Positions 8,843 to 17,987 of a stretch of DNA of 64,000 bases are shown here, piece by piece. Origin of the DNA: Pseudomonas psychrophila HA-4 (GTDB lineage Bacteria > Pseudomonadota > Gammaproteobacteria > Pseudomonadales > Pseudomonadaceae); assembly GCF_000282975.1 (NCBI RefSeq), contig NZ_ALJC01000075.1:186001-250000 (forward strand), in the 5' to 3' direction. Numbering within the stretch: position 1 is the first letter of the stretch; every line of letters begins with the position of its first letter. The translations under genes and the position numbers were made by a program. A model generated the notes under the pieces. The model was not told where the DNA came from and searched no databases. It saw only the letters and a program-made list of their open reading frames with translations.

Positions 8843-9781
8843 ATGTATTTGGTATGTGGTGAAGCGTTATTTGATTTTTTCGCGCAAGCGGACAGCAACG
8901 AGCCGCCTAACCAGGTGGGCTTCAAGGCCATTGCCGGAGGTTCGCCCTTCAACGTTGCCGTGGGTTTACGCCGATTAGGGGTTGATGCCGGGCTCTTTGC
9001 CGGGCTGTCGACTGACTATCTGGGCACACGCCTCAAGCACGTACTGTTGAATGAAGGCGTGAGTGATCAGTATTGGTTGGAAATAGACGCGCCCACCACC
9101 TTGGCCATGGTCGCGCTGGACGCCAGTGGAGTACCCGCCTACAGCTTTCGCGGCGAAGGTTGCGCCGACCGGCAACTGCACCCACAGCACCTGCCCGTAT
9201 TAGGGCCAGAAGTACGGGGGTTGCATGTCGGGTCATTTTCACTGGTGGTGCAACCGATTGCCGACACACTGCTGACACTGGTGCAGCGTGAAAGCGGGCA
9301 GCGCCTGATCAGCCTCGACCCTAATGTGCGCTTAAATCCTGAGCCGGATATTGACGTGTGGCGTCAGCGGATCAATCAACTGATCCCTTATGCCGACCTG
9401 ATCAAGGTCAGCGATGAGGACCTTGACTTGTTGTATCCGGGACAAGATCCGCTACAGGTCGCACAACTCTGGTTAGGGCAGCGTTGCCAATTGCTGTTTT
9501 TGACCCGTGGCAGCCAGGGCGTGAGTGTGGTTAGTCGTGAACACGGGCATTGGTCGCTGCCGGCACACGCGATAACCGTGGCCGACACTGTGGGTGCGGG
9601 TGACACCTTTCAAGCGGCGGTGATTGCCTGGCTGACCGAACAGGGGCTGGATTCAATCGAGGGTTTGCAACAGCTCAGCAAAGTGCAGATTGGCGCCCTG
9701 CTCGACTTCGCCTGCCGGGCTGCGGCGCTGACTTGCAGCAAAACCGGGCCAGACCTGCCGTACAGGCATCAGTTGGATTAA
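8843..9781 (+). CDS. mtlZ: Fructokinase (PfkB family)
   Basis: 312-residue PfkB-type carbohydrate kinase, the last gene of the mannitol operon. It converts fructose, released from mannitol or sorbitol by MtlD, to fructose 6-phosphate. An N-terminal PfkB signature lies around GGSPFNVAVGLRRLG (residues about 32-46). The C-terminal catalytic signature DTVGAGDTFQAAVIAWL contains the conserved Asp base. A 12-bp stem hairpin follows the stop. Confidence 0.92.
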   Translation: MYLVCGEALFDFFAQADSNEPPNQVGFKAIAGGSPFNVAVGLRRLGVDAGLFAGLSTDYLGTRLKHVLLNEGVSDQYWLEIDAPTTLAMVALDASGVPAYSFRGEGCADRQLHPQHLPVLGPEVRGLHVGSFSLVVQPIADTLLTLVQRESGQRLISLDPNVRLNPEPDIDVWRQRINQLIPYADLIKVSDEDLDLLYPGQDPLQVAQLWLGQRCQLLFLTRGSQGVSVVSREHGHWSLPAHAITVADTVGAGDTFQAAVIAWLTEQGLDSIEGLQQLSKVQIGALLDFACRAAALTCSKTGPDLPYRHQLD

Positions 9782-9788
9782 TCGAGAA

Positions 9789-9823
9789 CTCTGTAGCCGC
9801 TGCCGCGGGCTGCGGCTACAGAG
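9789..9823. terminator. Hairpin between convergent mtlZ and the porin gene
   Basis: Perfect 12-bp inverted repeat CTCTGTAGCCGC / GCGGCTACAGAG with an 11-base loop, lying between the ends of two convergent genes. No T-run follows on either strand, so it may be a REP element that blocks convergent read-through rather than a classical terminator. Confidence 0.5.
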
Positions 9824-9832
9824 CGTGTGCGG

Positions 9833-11134
9833 TTACCAGATCGACAGGTTGTAGCCCACGACTAAGCGCGTTTCATCAACGTCGCGGGCAAATTTCGAGT
9901 AGTTGGTGCGATAGGTCGCATTGCGAAAGCGCACGCTGAGGTCTTTGAAGGTGCCGCTCTGCACCACATATTTCAGCTCGCTGTCACGCTCCCACTCTTT
10001 GCCCTCTTCGCTGCGCCCCACGACGTTGATGTTGTCGCCGTTCACGTAGCGGGTCATAAATGACAAGCCATTAATGCCCATGGCCTTGAAGTCGTAGTCG
10101 TAACGCAGTTGCCACGAGCGCTCTTGCGCATTGGCGAAGTCGTTGACCTGCATATAGTTGACCAGGTAAGGGTTGGTGCCATCCAGATACGGCATAGACG
10201 TCTCGCCGTTCAGCCGTTGCCAGCCAGCGCCCAATTTATGCCCGCCCAGTGAGTAAGTCAGCAGCACGCCCATGGCCCGGTTATCGATAGTCGAGGCCTT
10301 AGCCGAACCCGCGTCATCACTTTTCAGCACACGTACATCTGCCGCCAACACGCCAGGGCCGATGGGCTGTTTAGCCAACAGGCCGATGAATTGCTGTCGG
10401 TAAATATCCTCCAGTTCCGCGTAATGATACTGCGCGGTCAGGCGCTCATTGACCTTGTAATCCAGCCCGTACATCGAGAAATGGTCGGCGGTGATGTTGC
10501 ACGCGTAGCGCTTGTTTTTGCAGTTCAGGCGCAAGTCCTGGGAGTCCGTGGAGTCACGCGCCGTGTAACGGTCAAGACGCGAGGCCATAAATTTCAGGTC
10601 TTTAAGGTCCTGAGACTCAAGCAGCGCACCACTGAACATGTTTGGCAGCAAACGGCCATCGTTGTACTTCAGCAATGGCAGGTCGGGCAACAACGTGCCG
10701 ACCTTGAGTACGGTCTGCGACACACGCATTTTGGCGGTCAGGCCAGCTTTTGCGTACTGATCTTTGGAACGACGCGGGTCGCTGCCGGTCAAAGGCAGCA
10801 ATCCGCTGTTGCTGGTCGATGGGCTCGAGTCGAGTTTGATCCCCAGCATGCCCAGCGCATCGAGGCCAAACCCCACGGTGCCGTTGGTGTAGCCCGATTG
10901 CAGGTTGAGAATAAAGCCCTGTGCGGTCTCGTCACGCTTGGACGCGCCTTGCGGGCTTGAGCTGCCGCCATCGCGAAAGTCGCGGTTGAAGTACACCGTA
11001 CGGGCCTCAAGCGAGGCGCTGCTGTCTTCAATGAATCCGCCCGATTGTGCCTGCGCTGCAAAACCTGCGCATACCGCCAGCGCACTCACGCCTGCTATGC
11101 GACGTGGTACTGACGATGAAAAAGGAAGAACCAT
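9833..11134 (-). CDS. OprD-family outer-membrane porin
   Basis: 433-residue outer-membrane protein with a signal peptide (start MVLPFSSSVPRR, hydrophobic core, AQAQS cleavage site). OprD-family marks are GFIEDSSASLEARTVYFNRDF near the mature N-terminus, GLDALGMLGIKLDS, the LPLLKYNDGRLLPNMFSGALLES stretch and the KDLSVRFRNATYR strand before the end. These porins form monomeric 18-strand channels for specific small molecules. It is convergent to the mannitol operon. The substrate cannot be read from the sequence; polyol uptake is only a guess from the neighbourhood. The ATG at 11134 is preceded by GGAG at good spacing. Confidence 0.88.
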   Translation of the reverse strand: MVLPFSSSVPRRIAGVSALAVCAGFAAQAQSGGFIEDSSASLEARTVYFNRDFRDGGSSSPQGASKRDETAQGFILNLQSGYTNGTVGFGLDALGMLGIKLDSSPSTSNSGLLPLTGSDPRRSKDQYAKAGLTAKMRVSQTVLKVGTLLPDLPLLKYNDGRLLPNMFSGALLESQDLKDLKFMASRLDRYTARDSTDSQDLRLNCKNKRYACNITADHFSMYGLDYKVNERLTAQYHYAELEDIYRQQFIGLLAKQPIGPGVLAADVRVLKSDDAGSAKASTIDNRAMGVLLTYSLGGHKLGAGWQRLNGETSMPYLDGTNPYLVNYMQVNDFANAQERSWQLRYDYDFKAMGINGLSFMTRYVNGDNINVVGRSEEGKEWERDSELKYVVQSGTFKDLSVRFRNATYRTNYSKFARDVDETRLVVGYNLSIW

Positions 11135-11375
11135 GTACACGCTCCAGCAGCGAATCATTCGCACAACAAGACAAGAGAAGGCGCACCTGCGGTGAAAAAC
11201 CCAAGCGAAACCATTCAATTTAAAAAAGGCCGGCAATTGTACGAAAGGCTATGCTTCACACTCATTCGACCTTAGTCGCACGCTCAAGACTGGGCATTTC
11301 AGGAACGCTGATGGCCTTGGGCCGGTATCCGGCATTAAATGCACCTCTTCTCAGATTCACTCTCGGGACTTATCC

Positions 11376-12710
11376 ATGAGCGCCGTTTTTACCGTTAGCC
11401 AACTGTCGGCGTTGACACATAGCCCCTTGGGGGATGTCACCCGTTGGCCACACAGTTTGCGCACCTGCGCGCAGGTTGTGATGAACTCGCCCATGCCGAT
11501 GTTGCTGCTGTGGGGCGAGCAACTGACGCAAATCTACAACGACAGCTTCGCCAGCCTAGCGGGCAATAAGCACCCGTCTGCCTTTGGCCAGCCTCTGCAC
11601 CTGACTTGGCCGGAATACACGGATTTCAGTCAGCCAATCATCGACGCCGTCCGGGCCGGTCAGCACCGTTCGTTTTCCGATCAGTACTTTTTACTCCCGG
11701 ACCCTCAGCAAGCGACTGAATTATGGTTGGACCTGACATTCAGCCCGGTGCTCGATGAGCAAGGCCAGGTAGCTGGCCTGTTGATGACCGCGGTCAAAAC
11801 CTTGCGTCGCAGACGTGCAGCACTCAAGCAAACCGAACACGCCTTGCGCGAACTCAACAACACCCTTGAAGAGCGAGTTGCCCAGCGCACACAAGCGCTG
11901 GCCGAGGCTAACGAGCAGTTGCAACGCGAGATGCAAGAGCGTGAGCGGGCCGAAGAAGCCCTGCGTCACTCGCAAAAAATGGAAGCTGTAGGCCAGTTGA
12001 CCGGCGGCATTGCCCACGACTTCAACAACATGCTGACCGGAATTATCGGCAGCCTAGACCTAATGAAGCGTTACATTGCCGCAGGACGTAGCGCTGAAGT
12101 CGGCCGTTTTACCGAGGCCGCCGTCTCTTCAGCCCGCCGCGCTGCGGCGCTGACCCATCGTTTGTTAACGTTTTCCCGCCGCCAATCCCTGGACCGCAAG
12201 CCGCTGGACCCCAACCATCTGGTCAGCTCGCTGCAAGAACTGTTCAGCAGCACCAAGGGTTCGCATATTGCTTTGGTGGTTGAACTGGGCCAAGACATCT
12301 GGCCCGTCAGCACTGACGCCGGGCAATTGGAAAGCGCCCTGCTTAACCTGATCATCAACGCGCGCGACGCCATGCCGCAAGGCGGGACGCTCATTGTCAG
12401 AACCGCCAACCTCTACCTTGCTGACAGCCGTACCAGCACCCTAGAGCCGATCACGGCTGGGGAATATGTGATGTTTGAAGTCAGCGACAATGGGTCGGGC
12501 ATGACCCCGCAAATCCTGGCCAAAGCCTTTGACCCCTTCTTTACCACCAAACCCGTGGGCCAAGGCACGGGCCTAGGTTTGTCAATGATCTACGGCTTTG
12601 CCCAGCAGTCAGGCGGGCATGTGAGCATCGTCAGTGAAAGTGGCCAAGGCACGCGGGTGCGTCTGCACTTGCCCCGCCATCACCACGAAGACGAGAAAAC
12701 TCAGGCATAA
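11376..12710 (+). CDS. PAS-domain sensor histidine kinase
   Basis: 444-residue soluble histidine kinase. An N-terminal PAS-like sensing domain spans about 30-140 (MPMLLLWGEQLTQIYND). A coiled coil follows at about 145-205. The dimerisation/phosphorylation box GGIAHDFNNMLTGI has the phospho-acceptor at about His214. The catalytic domain has N, G1 and G2 boxes (NLIINARDAMPQGG, DNGSGM, GQGTGLGLSMIYG). No transmembrane segment is seen. Close relatives usually carry a C-terminal receiver domain; here the protein stops right after the ATPase domain and no response regulator is adjacent, so its partner is unknown. Confidence 0.87.
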   Translation: MSAVFTVSQLSALTHSPLGDVTRWPHSLRTCAQVVMNSPMPMLLLWGEQLTQIYNDSFASLAGNKHPSAFGQPLHLTWPEYTDFSQPIIDAVRAGQHRSFSDQYFLLPDPQQATELWLDLTFSPVLDEQGQVAGLLMTAVKTLRRRRAALKQTEHALRELNNTLEERVAQRTQALAEANEQLQREMQERERAEEALRHSQKMEAVGQLTGGIAHDFNNMLTGIIGSLDLMKRYIAAGRSAEVGRFTEAAVSSARRAAALTHRLLTFSRRQSLDRKPLDPNHLVSSLQELFSSTKGSHIALVVELGQDIWPVSTDAGQLESALLNLIINARDAMPQGGTLIVRTANLYLADSRTSTLEPITAGEYVMFEVSDNGSGMTPQILAKAFDPFFTTKPVGQGTGLGLSMIYGFAQQSGGHVSIVSESGQGTRVRLHLPRHHHEDEKTQA

Positions 12711-12755
12711 TCCGCGCCCTCGTAAAGTGCCCCACAGTTGCAAGGTAAACGTCAC

Positions 12756-13031
12756 ATGAAAGCTCAAGCACGCCATATCTTGGTGAAAACCGCCGAAGAA
12801 GCCGAATCGCTCAAGCAGCGCATTGCCAAGGGCGAAGCCTTTGATGTACTGGCGAAGAAATTCTCCACCTGCCCCTCAGGCAAACGCGGCGGTGATCTGG
12901 GCGAAGTGCGGCCAGGACAGATGGTCGGCGTGATTGACCAGATCATCTTCAAAAAACCCTTGCGCGTGGTCCATGGGCCGGTGAAGAGCAAGTTTGGTTA
13001 TCACTTGGTGCAGGTGTTTTATCGGGACTGA
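12756..13031 (+). CDS. ppiC: Peptidyl-prolyl cis-trans isomerase PpiC (parvulin)
   Basis: 91-residue single-domain parvulin. It opens with MKAQARHILVKT and contains FSTCPSGKRGGDLGEVRPGQMV and the closing KSKFGYHLVQV, all matching the small cytoplasmic rotamase of E. coli (about 93 residues). The start at 12756 is set by family length; AAGG lies upstream. It has no signal peptide, unlike the anchored isomerase at 14147-15088. It is convergent to the LysR gene. Confidence 0.93.
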   Translation: MKAQARHILVKTAEEAESLKQRIAKGEAFDVLAKKFSTCPSGKRGGDLGEVRPGQMVGVIDQIIFKKPLRVVHGPVKSKFGYHLVQVFYRD

Positions 13032-13071
13032 TCGGCTGCTCCGTTGGATCGCCCCTGCGCGCGGGCAAACG

Positions 13072-14076
13072 CTACAGTTGCGAACGCAGCGGGGTGTCAA
13101 ACCACTCCTTGCGCCCTTCAAAGGTGCTGGCAATCAAGTCCACCAGCATCTGTACTTCATTCGGGTGGTTCACATCCGCACTCACGGCCATCCATGCCTG
13201 GCGCTGCAAGCTCTCGGGTAACAATCCAGGGATAGCAATCAGCGCACGGTCGAAGTAGCTCATGTAGCGCGGCAGCAAGCCGATGCACGCGCCGCAACGG
13301 ATCATTTCGAGCATTAGTGAGTAGTCCTGGACGTGCACCACGGCCGCTTGACGTTGCTCAATCAGGGTGTTCCAAGGCCGCAGGGCGTCGATGTTTTCGT
13401 CGGGCTGCCATTGCACCAACATGTAGTCAGCCAAGCCTTCAAGACTGTCAGGGCCACTGATCAATCGCGAATAACGTTTGGCAATGTGCGGCAGGTATTT
13501 GACGCAGGCCAGCGCCTTTGCTGGCTGAATGCAGAAGCTCGGGGCCGAACCCATGCCGTACATATCGGATAGCCACACCACGACGTCAGCCTCGACCTTT
13601 TGCAAATCCTGCTCGCTGTTAAGCGAGATGATGTCGAGACGCACGCTGGCATTACGGCGTAACAAGGCAATGAGGTCTCGGCCAAGGATGTCATGCAGGA
13701 TCGGCTCGGCTACGGCTAGGCGAATTCGCGGCTGCTCGCAGGCGGATACCGACAAATTATGCTCATGGGCCAAAGCGCTGAGTTGCGCTTGCAACACTTG
13801 CCCCTGGGGGCTGAGGACCAGTGACCGGCCCTGGAAGACAAACAATGTGCTGCGCATCTGCTCTTCCAACTGGGCCAGTTGTTTGCGCAGCACCGTAGCC
13901 TTGATGTTCAGGCTACGGGCGGCCTGGGTGAAGCAGCCACAACGGGCGCTCACCAGAAAATAACGCGCGACGACGGGGTCGACAGTGTGCGCCAGTGCCG
14001 TCCTTGGCTCTGGCAACGCACAGGGTTTGCGGTACGGGGTGTTGTCTTGGTGTGCAGCCGGTTCTAGAAATGCCAT
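13072..14076 (-). CDS. LysR-type regulator at the end of the secretion operon
   Basis: 334-residue LysR-family regulator. An N-terminal stretch of about 30 residues precedes the winged helix (VARYFLVSARCGCFTQAARSLN, then KQLAQLEEQM and LVLSPQGQ). The rest is a substrate-binding-like effector domain. The ATG at 14076 has an AAGGAGAG ribosome-binding site. It lies 70 bp after the isomerase gene on the same strand. The P. aeruginosa pdt locus also ends in a LysR regulator, as I recall (PA0701). Its target is unknown; the long N-terminal extension and a divergent HTH are unusual for the family. Confidence 0.82.
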   Translation of the reverse strand: MAFLEPAAHQDNTPYRKPCALPEPRTALAHTVDPVVARYFLVSARCGCFTQAARSLNIKATVLRKQLAQLEEQMRSTLFVFQGRSLVLSPQGQVLQAQLSALAHEHNLSVSACEQPRIRLAVAEPILHDILGRDLIALLRRNASVRLDIISLNSEQDLQKVEADVVVWLSDMYGMGSAPSFCIQPAKALACVKYLPHIAKRYSRLISGPDSLEGLADYMLVQWQPDENIDALRPWNTLIEQRQAAVVHVQDYSLMLEMIRCGACIGLLPRYMSYFDRALIAIPGLLPESLQRQAWMAVSADVNHPNEVQMLVDLIASTFEGRKEWFDTPLRSQL

Positions 14077-14146
14077 GGGGGACTCTCCTTGTCGTGTGGG
14101 CATAGAAAGACGCTACAGATCGGTTTATGCATCCTTGCCAAATGAT

Positions 14147-15088
14147 TTACTCGAGAAACTTGTTCAGCTCGGCGCCATCAATACTCAACGTCGCAGTATT
14201 GAGCATGCCTTCCAGGTATGACTTGGCGATTTGTTCCTGACGCTGATCACGCAGGGCCTGCGTCAGGCGCTCGCGCAGTTCATCGAGGGTCGCCGTGCGC
14301 GCCGGTCGTTGCTCGATCAGTTTTAGCACATGAAAACCGGCCGCACTTTGCACCACCTCCGAAACGGCACCCACTTTCAACCGGGCCACGGTGTTACGCA
14401 CCTCTGGCACTAATTGTTGTAATGGCTGCAGACCAGAATCACCGCCACGACTGGCGCTGTCAGACTCCTGCGAGTACTGCTTCGCCATGGCAATAAACTC
14501 GCCCGGCGCTGATTGCGCCTTACGGCTTAGTTCCTGTGCCTTACGTGCTATCACATCGACGTTTTGCGGGTCAGTCACGGCCAGAAATATCTGGCTGATA
14601 CGGTATAACGGCGGCGTTACCCATTGCGCCTTACCACTGTCATAGGCGGCTTGCAGTTCGGCCTGATTGGGGTAGCCAGCTGGTACCTTGCTGACCGACA
14701 ACATGTAGTCGCGGAACACAATCTGCTCGGCAGCAGCGCGGGTCTGCTGTTCCACTTCTGGACGTTGACGCCAGCCCTGGGCATCGGCCTGTTCTAGCAC
14801 TGCTTTTTGCGCCAGACGGGAACGCAGCCAGGTTTCCAGAGCACTGCGGTTAGTGCGCAGTTGCTCGCGAGAATCAGCAGGCAAGGCCGCCATCACGACC
14901 TTGAGCTCTTGTACATCGATTTGCTGGCTACCAAGGCGGGCGACGGCCGGACCGCTGCGCTCGATGCTCGGCACGGGTGTCGGTTGCGGAGCTGCTACCG
15001 GGTCGTTACCCGGGCGCAGAATCAACCCCATCGCAACCACCAGCAAGGTCAGCGCACCAGCGCCGACCACGAGGGTTGGTTTTTTCAC
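14147..15088 (-). CDS. Membrane-anchored PpiC-type peptidyl-prolyl isomerase
   Basis: 313 residues. One N-terminal membrane segment (about 5-25, LVVGAGALTLLVVAMGLIL) is followed by a proline-rich linker and a SurA/PrsA-like chaperone region with a parvulin domain at about 165-265 (YRISQIFLAV, FIAMAKQYSQESDSASRGGDSG, GFHVLKLIEQRPA). It is probably tethered to the inner membrane and faces the periplasm, assisting folding or export competence of PdtB or the PdtA proteins. It starts with GTG at 15088 inside the stop codon of the upstream gene (GTGA overlap), so the two are translationally coupled. The P. aeruginosa pdt locus has a PpiC-type gene at the equivalent place. Confidence 0.87.
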   Translation of the reverse strand: MKKPTLVVGAGALTLLVVAMGLILRPGNDPVAAPQPTPVPSIERSGPAVARLGSQQIDVQELKVVMAALPADSREQLRTNRSALETWLRSRLAQKAVLEQADAQGWRQRPEVEQQTRAAAEQIVFRDYMLSVSKVPAGYPNQAELQAAYDSGKAQWVTPPLYRISQIFLAVTDPQNVDVIARKAQELSRKAQSAPGEFIAMAKQYSQESDSASRGGDSGLQPLQQLVPEVRNTVARLKVGAVSEVVQSAAGFHVLKLIEQRPARTATLDELRERLTQALRDQRQEQIAKSYLEGMLNTATLSIDGAELNKFLE

Positions 15089-15576
15089 TGGGCAGTCGCC
15101 TCTTCACGCGACTCTTCAGCTTGGGCTGGCTCGGTTTCTTCGCCTTGCGCCTGAAGCTGTGCCGCTTGCTGGCTGTATTCACGCAGGTAAACAATAAATT
15201 CTTGCAACAGGCGATCCCACAGTTCCAGTTGACTGCGAAGGTGCACTTCGCCCACGCCCGCCACAACCACGTCCATTTCCATCAACAGGAATTCGCCTTG
15301 CAGCGACAGCCGGGCAAAACGACGCGAAGCATTCCACACCTGGGTCAGGCCTTCAGGTAATTGACCTTGCACACGCAGCGCGCAGCTGTAAGTGAAGTCA
15401 ACGTAGCTGCCCTCTTCCACTGCCAGGTTGCCGAAACGCACGGCAAAGCCGATGCCTTGGCTGGCGCTGAGCAACTGTACGATGCCGTTCTGTTCGGTTT
15501 CGTTAACACGGTAGCCGGCAGCTTGCAGCAGCTCAGTCAGGCTCTTGACGGTAACGCTAGTGATCAAATCGCTCAT
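15085..15576 (-). CDS. YbjN-like protein of unknown function
   Basis: 163-residue soluble protein without a signal peptide. The N-terminal VTVKSLTELLQAAGYRVNE and the strand-rich middle (LSASQGIGFAVRFGN, YVDFTYSCALRV) resemble the YbjN fold, which is related to type III secretion chaperones. The last 25 residues are rich in Glu, Gln and Ala. It overlaps the isomerase gene by 4 bp. A cytoplasmic or export-chaperone role for this cluster is inference from the fold; no function is established. Confidence 0.6.
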   Translation of the reverse strand: MSDLITSVTVKSLTELLQAAGYRVNETEQNGIVQLLSASQGIGFAVRFGNLAVEEGSYVDFTYSCALRVQGQLPEGLTQVWNASRRFARLSLQGEFLLMEMDVVVAGVGEVHLRSQLELWDRLLQEFIVYLREYSQQAAQLQAQGEETEPAQAEESREEATAQ

Positions 15577-15594
15577 GGTGTGCTTCCTTGTCTA

Positions 15595-16233
15595 TCAATG
15601 ATTGAGTGCAGCTTGGGGTGCATCAAAACGCGTCTTGTACAGATCGTCGCCAAAGCCTTGGGCCAGTTCTTCAAACTTGACCCGCGCGCTGCTGGCGAAG
15701 GGCTGGCGAATGCTCATGACTTGCGCCACATCAATTTTTTCGTAGGCCGTGAGCAGTTGCTGGGCCACGCCGTACATCTGTTGATTCTTGGCTGAACATT
15801 GCTGCACTTGTGTGTCACGTTCCGTTAATTGCGTCTGTAAGCGCGCACGCTCTGTCTCTTTACCGCGCGCCAGCACCAACAGCTCTTCATAGGCCTTCTT
15901 GTACTTGCCGGTCTGCTCGTTGCTGGCAGCGACCTGAGCCTGTGCCTGGCTGTGCAGGTTCTGTTGCTGGCCGACCAGTTGCTGGGCCAGGCCACGGGTT
16001 TTGTCCAGTTCGCCCATCAATTGCTTGATCTGCACCTGAGCCTGCTTAGCCTGGTTCTCGGCCGCGATACGCGCAGCGCTGGCCTGAGCCTGCTCGCTTT
16101 GCAGCGTTTGCAATTGCGCGGTAGTGCTACGCAGTTGAGTACGCAGACGCTCCTCCATGGTTTCAGCCGAGACTGTAGCGGCTGTGCCCAGGCTGCTTAA
16201 GGCCAATACCAGGCAGCAAATTCGCGTGTTCAT
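15595..16233 (-). CDS. Periplasmic coiled-coil protein of unknown function
   Basis: 212 residues with a signal peptide (1 to about 23, ending VSAET). A long coiled coil rich in Gln, Ala and Glu covers about 25-150, and a short globular tail follows (FEELAQGFGDDLYKTRFD). It resembles periplasmic organiser proteins that bridge envelope complexes, but I do not recognise the family. It is 18 bp from both neighbours in the operon. It may scaffold the ExbB-TonB motor or the porin, which is inference only. Confidence 0.7.
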   Translation of the reverse strand: MNTRICCLVLALSSLGTAATVSAETMEERLRTQLRSTTAQLQTLQSEQAQASAARIAAENQAKQAQVQIKQLMGELDKTRGLAQQLVGQQQNLHSQAQAQVAASNEQTGKYKKAYEELLVLARGKETERARLQTQLTERDTQVQQCSAKNQQMYGVAQQLLTAYEKIDVAQVMSIRQPFASSARVKFEELAQGFGDDLYKTRFDAPQAALNH

Positions 16234-16251
16234 GTGGTGTCTCCCGGCGCA

Positions 16252-17949
16252 TCAAAAGCGCGTATTGAGTTCCAGCTGCATGACGTCGACTTCAAACGGT
16301 GCGCCATACACTTCGGATGCGCTCAACCAACGAGCACTGGCGTAAATATTCTTGTCGATGCCGTAGCTGCCGCCGATGTAGTAGCCCTTGGCGTTGGTGC
16401 CGCCCAAATGAAAGGACGAGTCGTTGAAACCGTCAGGCAAGGCGTCAGGCTGGATGTACTTGTAACCAGCCAACACGTTCCAGTCGCCACGCTTGCGCAT
16501 GTCCAGCGCGTTGCCGAGGGTGAACTGCACCATCACCGCGTTGCCACCGCTCTCAAACTGGTCTTCGCTGTTGATGTTGTTGACGATCTCGGAATCGGCA
16601 CGCTTGAGCATCTGTTTTTTGTCGTAAGACAGGTTTCGGATGTAGTTACCCTGAGTGCGCAGCATCATGTTTTGCGGCAGTTCGGTGTCCCAGACCAGGT
16701 TCAGGTCGAGTACATCAAACTTGGAAGCCAGGCCCACGTACTGGGGTTGTGGGGTCAAGCCCGGGGTATCCGGATTTGGCACGATGTCGCGCAGCAGGAA
16801 CACGCTGTTGCCCTTCTGCATGAACGTCAGGCGTGAACCGTCGGTGTCGCACGCTGGTTGGCCTTGCCACGGCTTGCAAGGGCTGGAACGCTGGCCTTCG
16901 ATGTCTTCGAAGCGGTAGTAGGCCATCGCTCCTTTCAGGCTATTGCTGTTGTTGATCTTCCAGTCAGTGCCTATCTGGCCGCCGAACATCCATTTATTGC
17001 GGCTGTCTTCTTTGTCCTTACCGTTGCTGCTGGCCGTGTCCGAGCTGTACTCAACCGGGAACGCGCCAAGGGTAGCGAACAGCCCCCAGTCTTTATTGAG
17101 TTTGTGGTCGAACATGCCCGCCGCGCCGTCAAAGTTCAGGTCTTTGGAATACATCATGTCGGTGGAGTAGAACGGGTTGCTGAATCGGCCGCCGGTCAGG
17201 GTCAGGTCCTTCGTGGCTTTCCAGGTCAAATAGCCCTGATCGAGCCACAGGTCTTTTTTGCCAAAACCGCCTCCCAAGGTCTGGTTAGCCGACACCGGGT
17301 TGCTGTCGTTACCTGTGCCCACACGAATACCGGCGGTCCACTCCGGCGAAATAATCGCCTTCATGCCCAGACGAGCACGCAGGCGCATCAGGTTTTCACG
17401 GTCTTCACGGGTGTTAAGCAACGGCGGCAACTTGGTGTTGGTGTCTTTGTTGACGTCGTAAGGGCCGCTCTCGTTGAACTTGGCGTAATCGAGTATTTCG
17501 TTGCTGTTGTGACCCGAGAAGTAGCGCGATTCGGTCCGCAGACGAAGGTCGCCGTCAAAGCTGATACGCGATGCCCATTCTGGGAATGTGTTGGGCTGGG
17601 CCCAGTTTTCATTCTTGGCAGTGGTCATGACTTCAGCCTTGACCTGATCACGGATCTGATCACGCACGGCAGCCGGTACGTACTGCACGCGAACATCACC
17701 CGGCGCTGCCACGGGGCCTGCGGCCACTACGGTGGCGCTGGCCTGACGAGCTTGCTGGGCTTCTTTTTCAGCCTGCGCGATCAAACCGTCTGCGGCGGAT
17801 TGCTTGAGTACGCCTTGTTCTACCAACAGGCGGATCAGGTTGATTGTGGCGTTTTCCGAGGGCGCTGCTGGGGCTGCCGTCGCTTGGCCAACCAGGGTCG
17901 CGATGACCATGCCGACCGCTAGGGTCAGTCGATTCACGGGGGAAATCAT
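16252..17949 (-). CDS. Large outer-membrane porin-like protein
   Basis: 565 residues. A signal peptide runs to about TAAPAAP. A helical N-terminal region (LIRLLVEQGVLKQSAADGLI, then AEKEAQQARQ) could trimerise. A beta-strand-rich barrel begins near SFDGDLRLRTESRYF and ends in the C-terminal aromatic ELNTRF typical of BamA substrates. It belongs with the putative-porin families seen beside TonB/ExbBD genes. The ATG at 17949 follows an AGGAG site; an upstream ATG at 17991 would run into the tonB stop. No plug domain or TonB box was seen, so it is not a classical TonB-dependent receptor. Confidence 0.75.
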   Translation of the reverse strand: MISPVNRLTLAVGMVIATLVGQATAAPAAPSENATINLIRLLVEQGVLKQSAADGLIAQAEKEAQQARQASATVVAAGPVAAPGDVRVQYVPAAVRDQIRDQVKAEVMTTAKNENWAQPNTFPEWASRISFDGDLRLRTESRYFSGHNSNEILDYAKFNESGPYDVNKDTNTKLPPLLNTREDRENLMRLRARLGMKAIISPEWTAGIRVGTGNDSNPVSANQTLGGGFGKKDLWLDQGYLTWKATKDLTLTGGRFSNPFYSTDMMYSKDLNFDGAAGMFDHKLNKDWGLFATLGAFPVEYSSDTASSNGKDKEDSRNKWMFGGQIGTDWKINNSNSLKGAMAYYRFEDIEGQRSSPCKPWQGQPACDTDGSRLTFMQKGNSVFLLRDIVPNPDTPGLTPQPQYVGLASKFDVLDLNLVWDTELPQNMMLRTQGNYIRNLSYDKKQMLKRADSEIVNNINSEDQFESGGNAVMVQFTLGNALDMRKRGDWNVLAGYKYIQPDALPDGFNDSSFHLGGTNAKGYYIGGSYGIDKNIYASARWLSASEVYGAPFEVDVMQLELNTRF

Positions 17950-17987
17950 GTGCTCACAACTCCTGTTAAAAACTGTAAAAAGTTTGA

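Noticed and set aside
16858..17922. 354-codon plus-strand frame opposite the porin gene
   Set aside because: Antisense shadow of a well-supported outer-membrane protein; no ribosome-binding site or recognisable domain.
16252..17949. TonB-dependent receptor
   Set aside because: No plug domain or TonB box was found; the helical N-terminus and barrel fit a porin.
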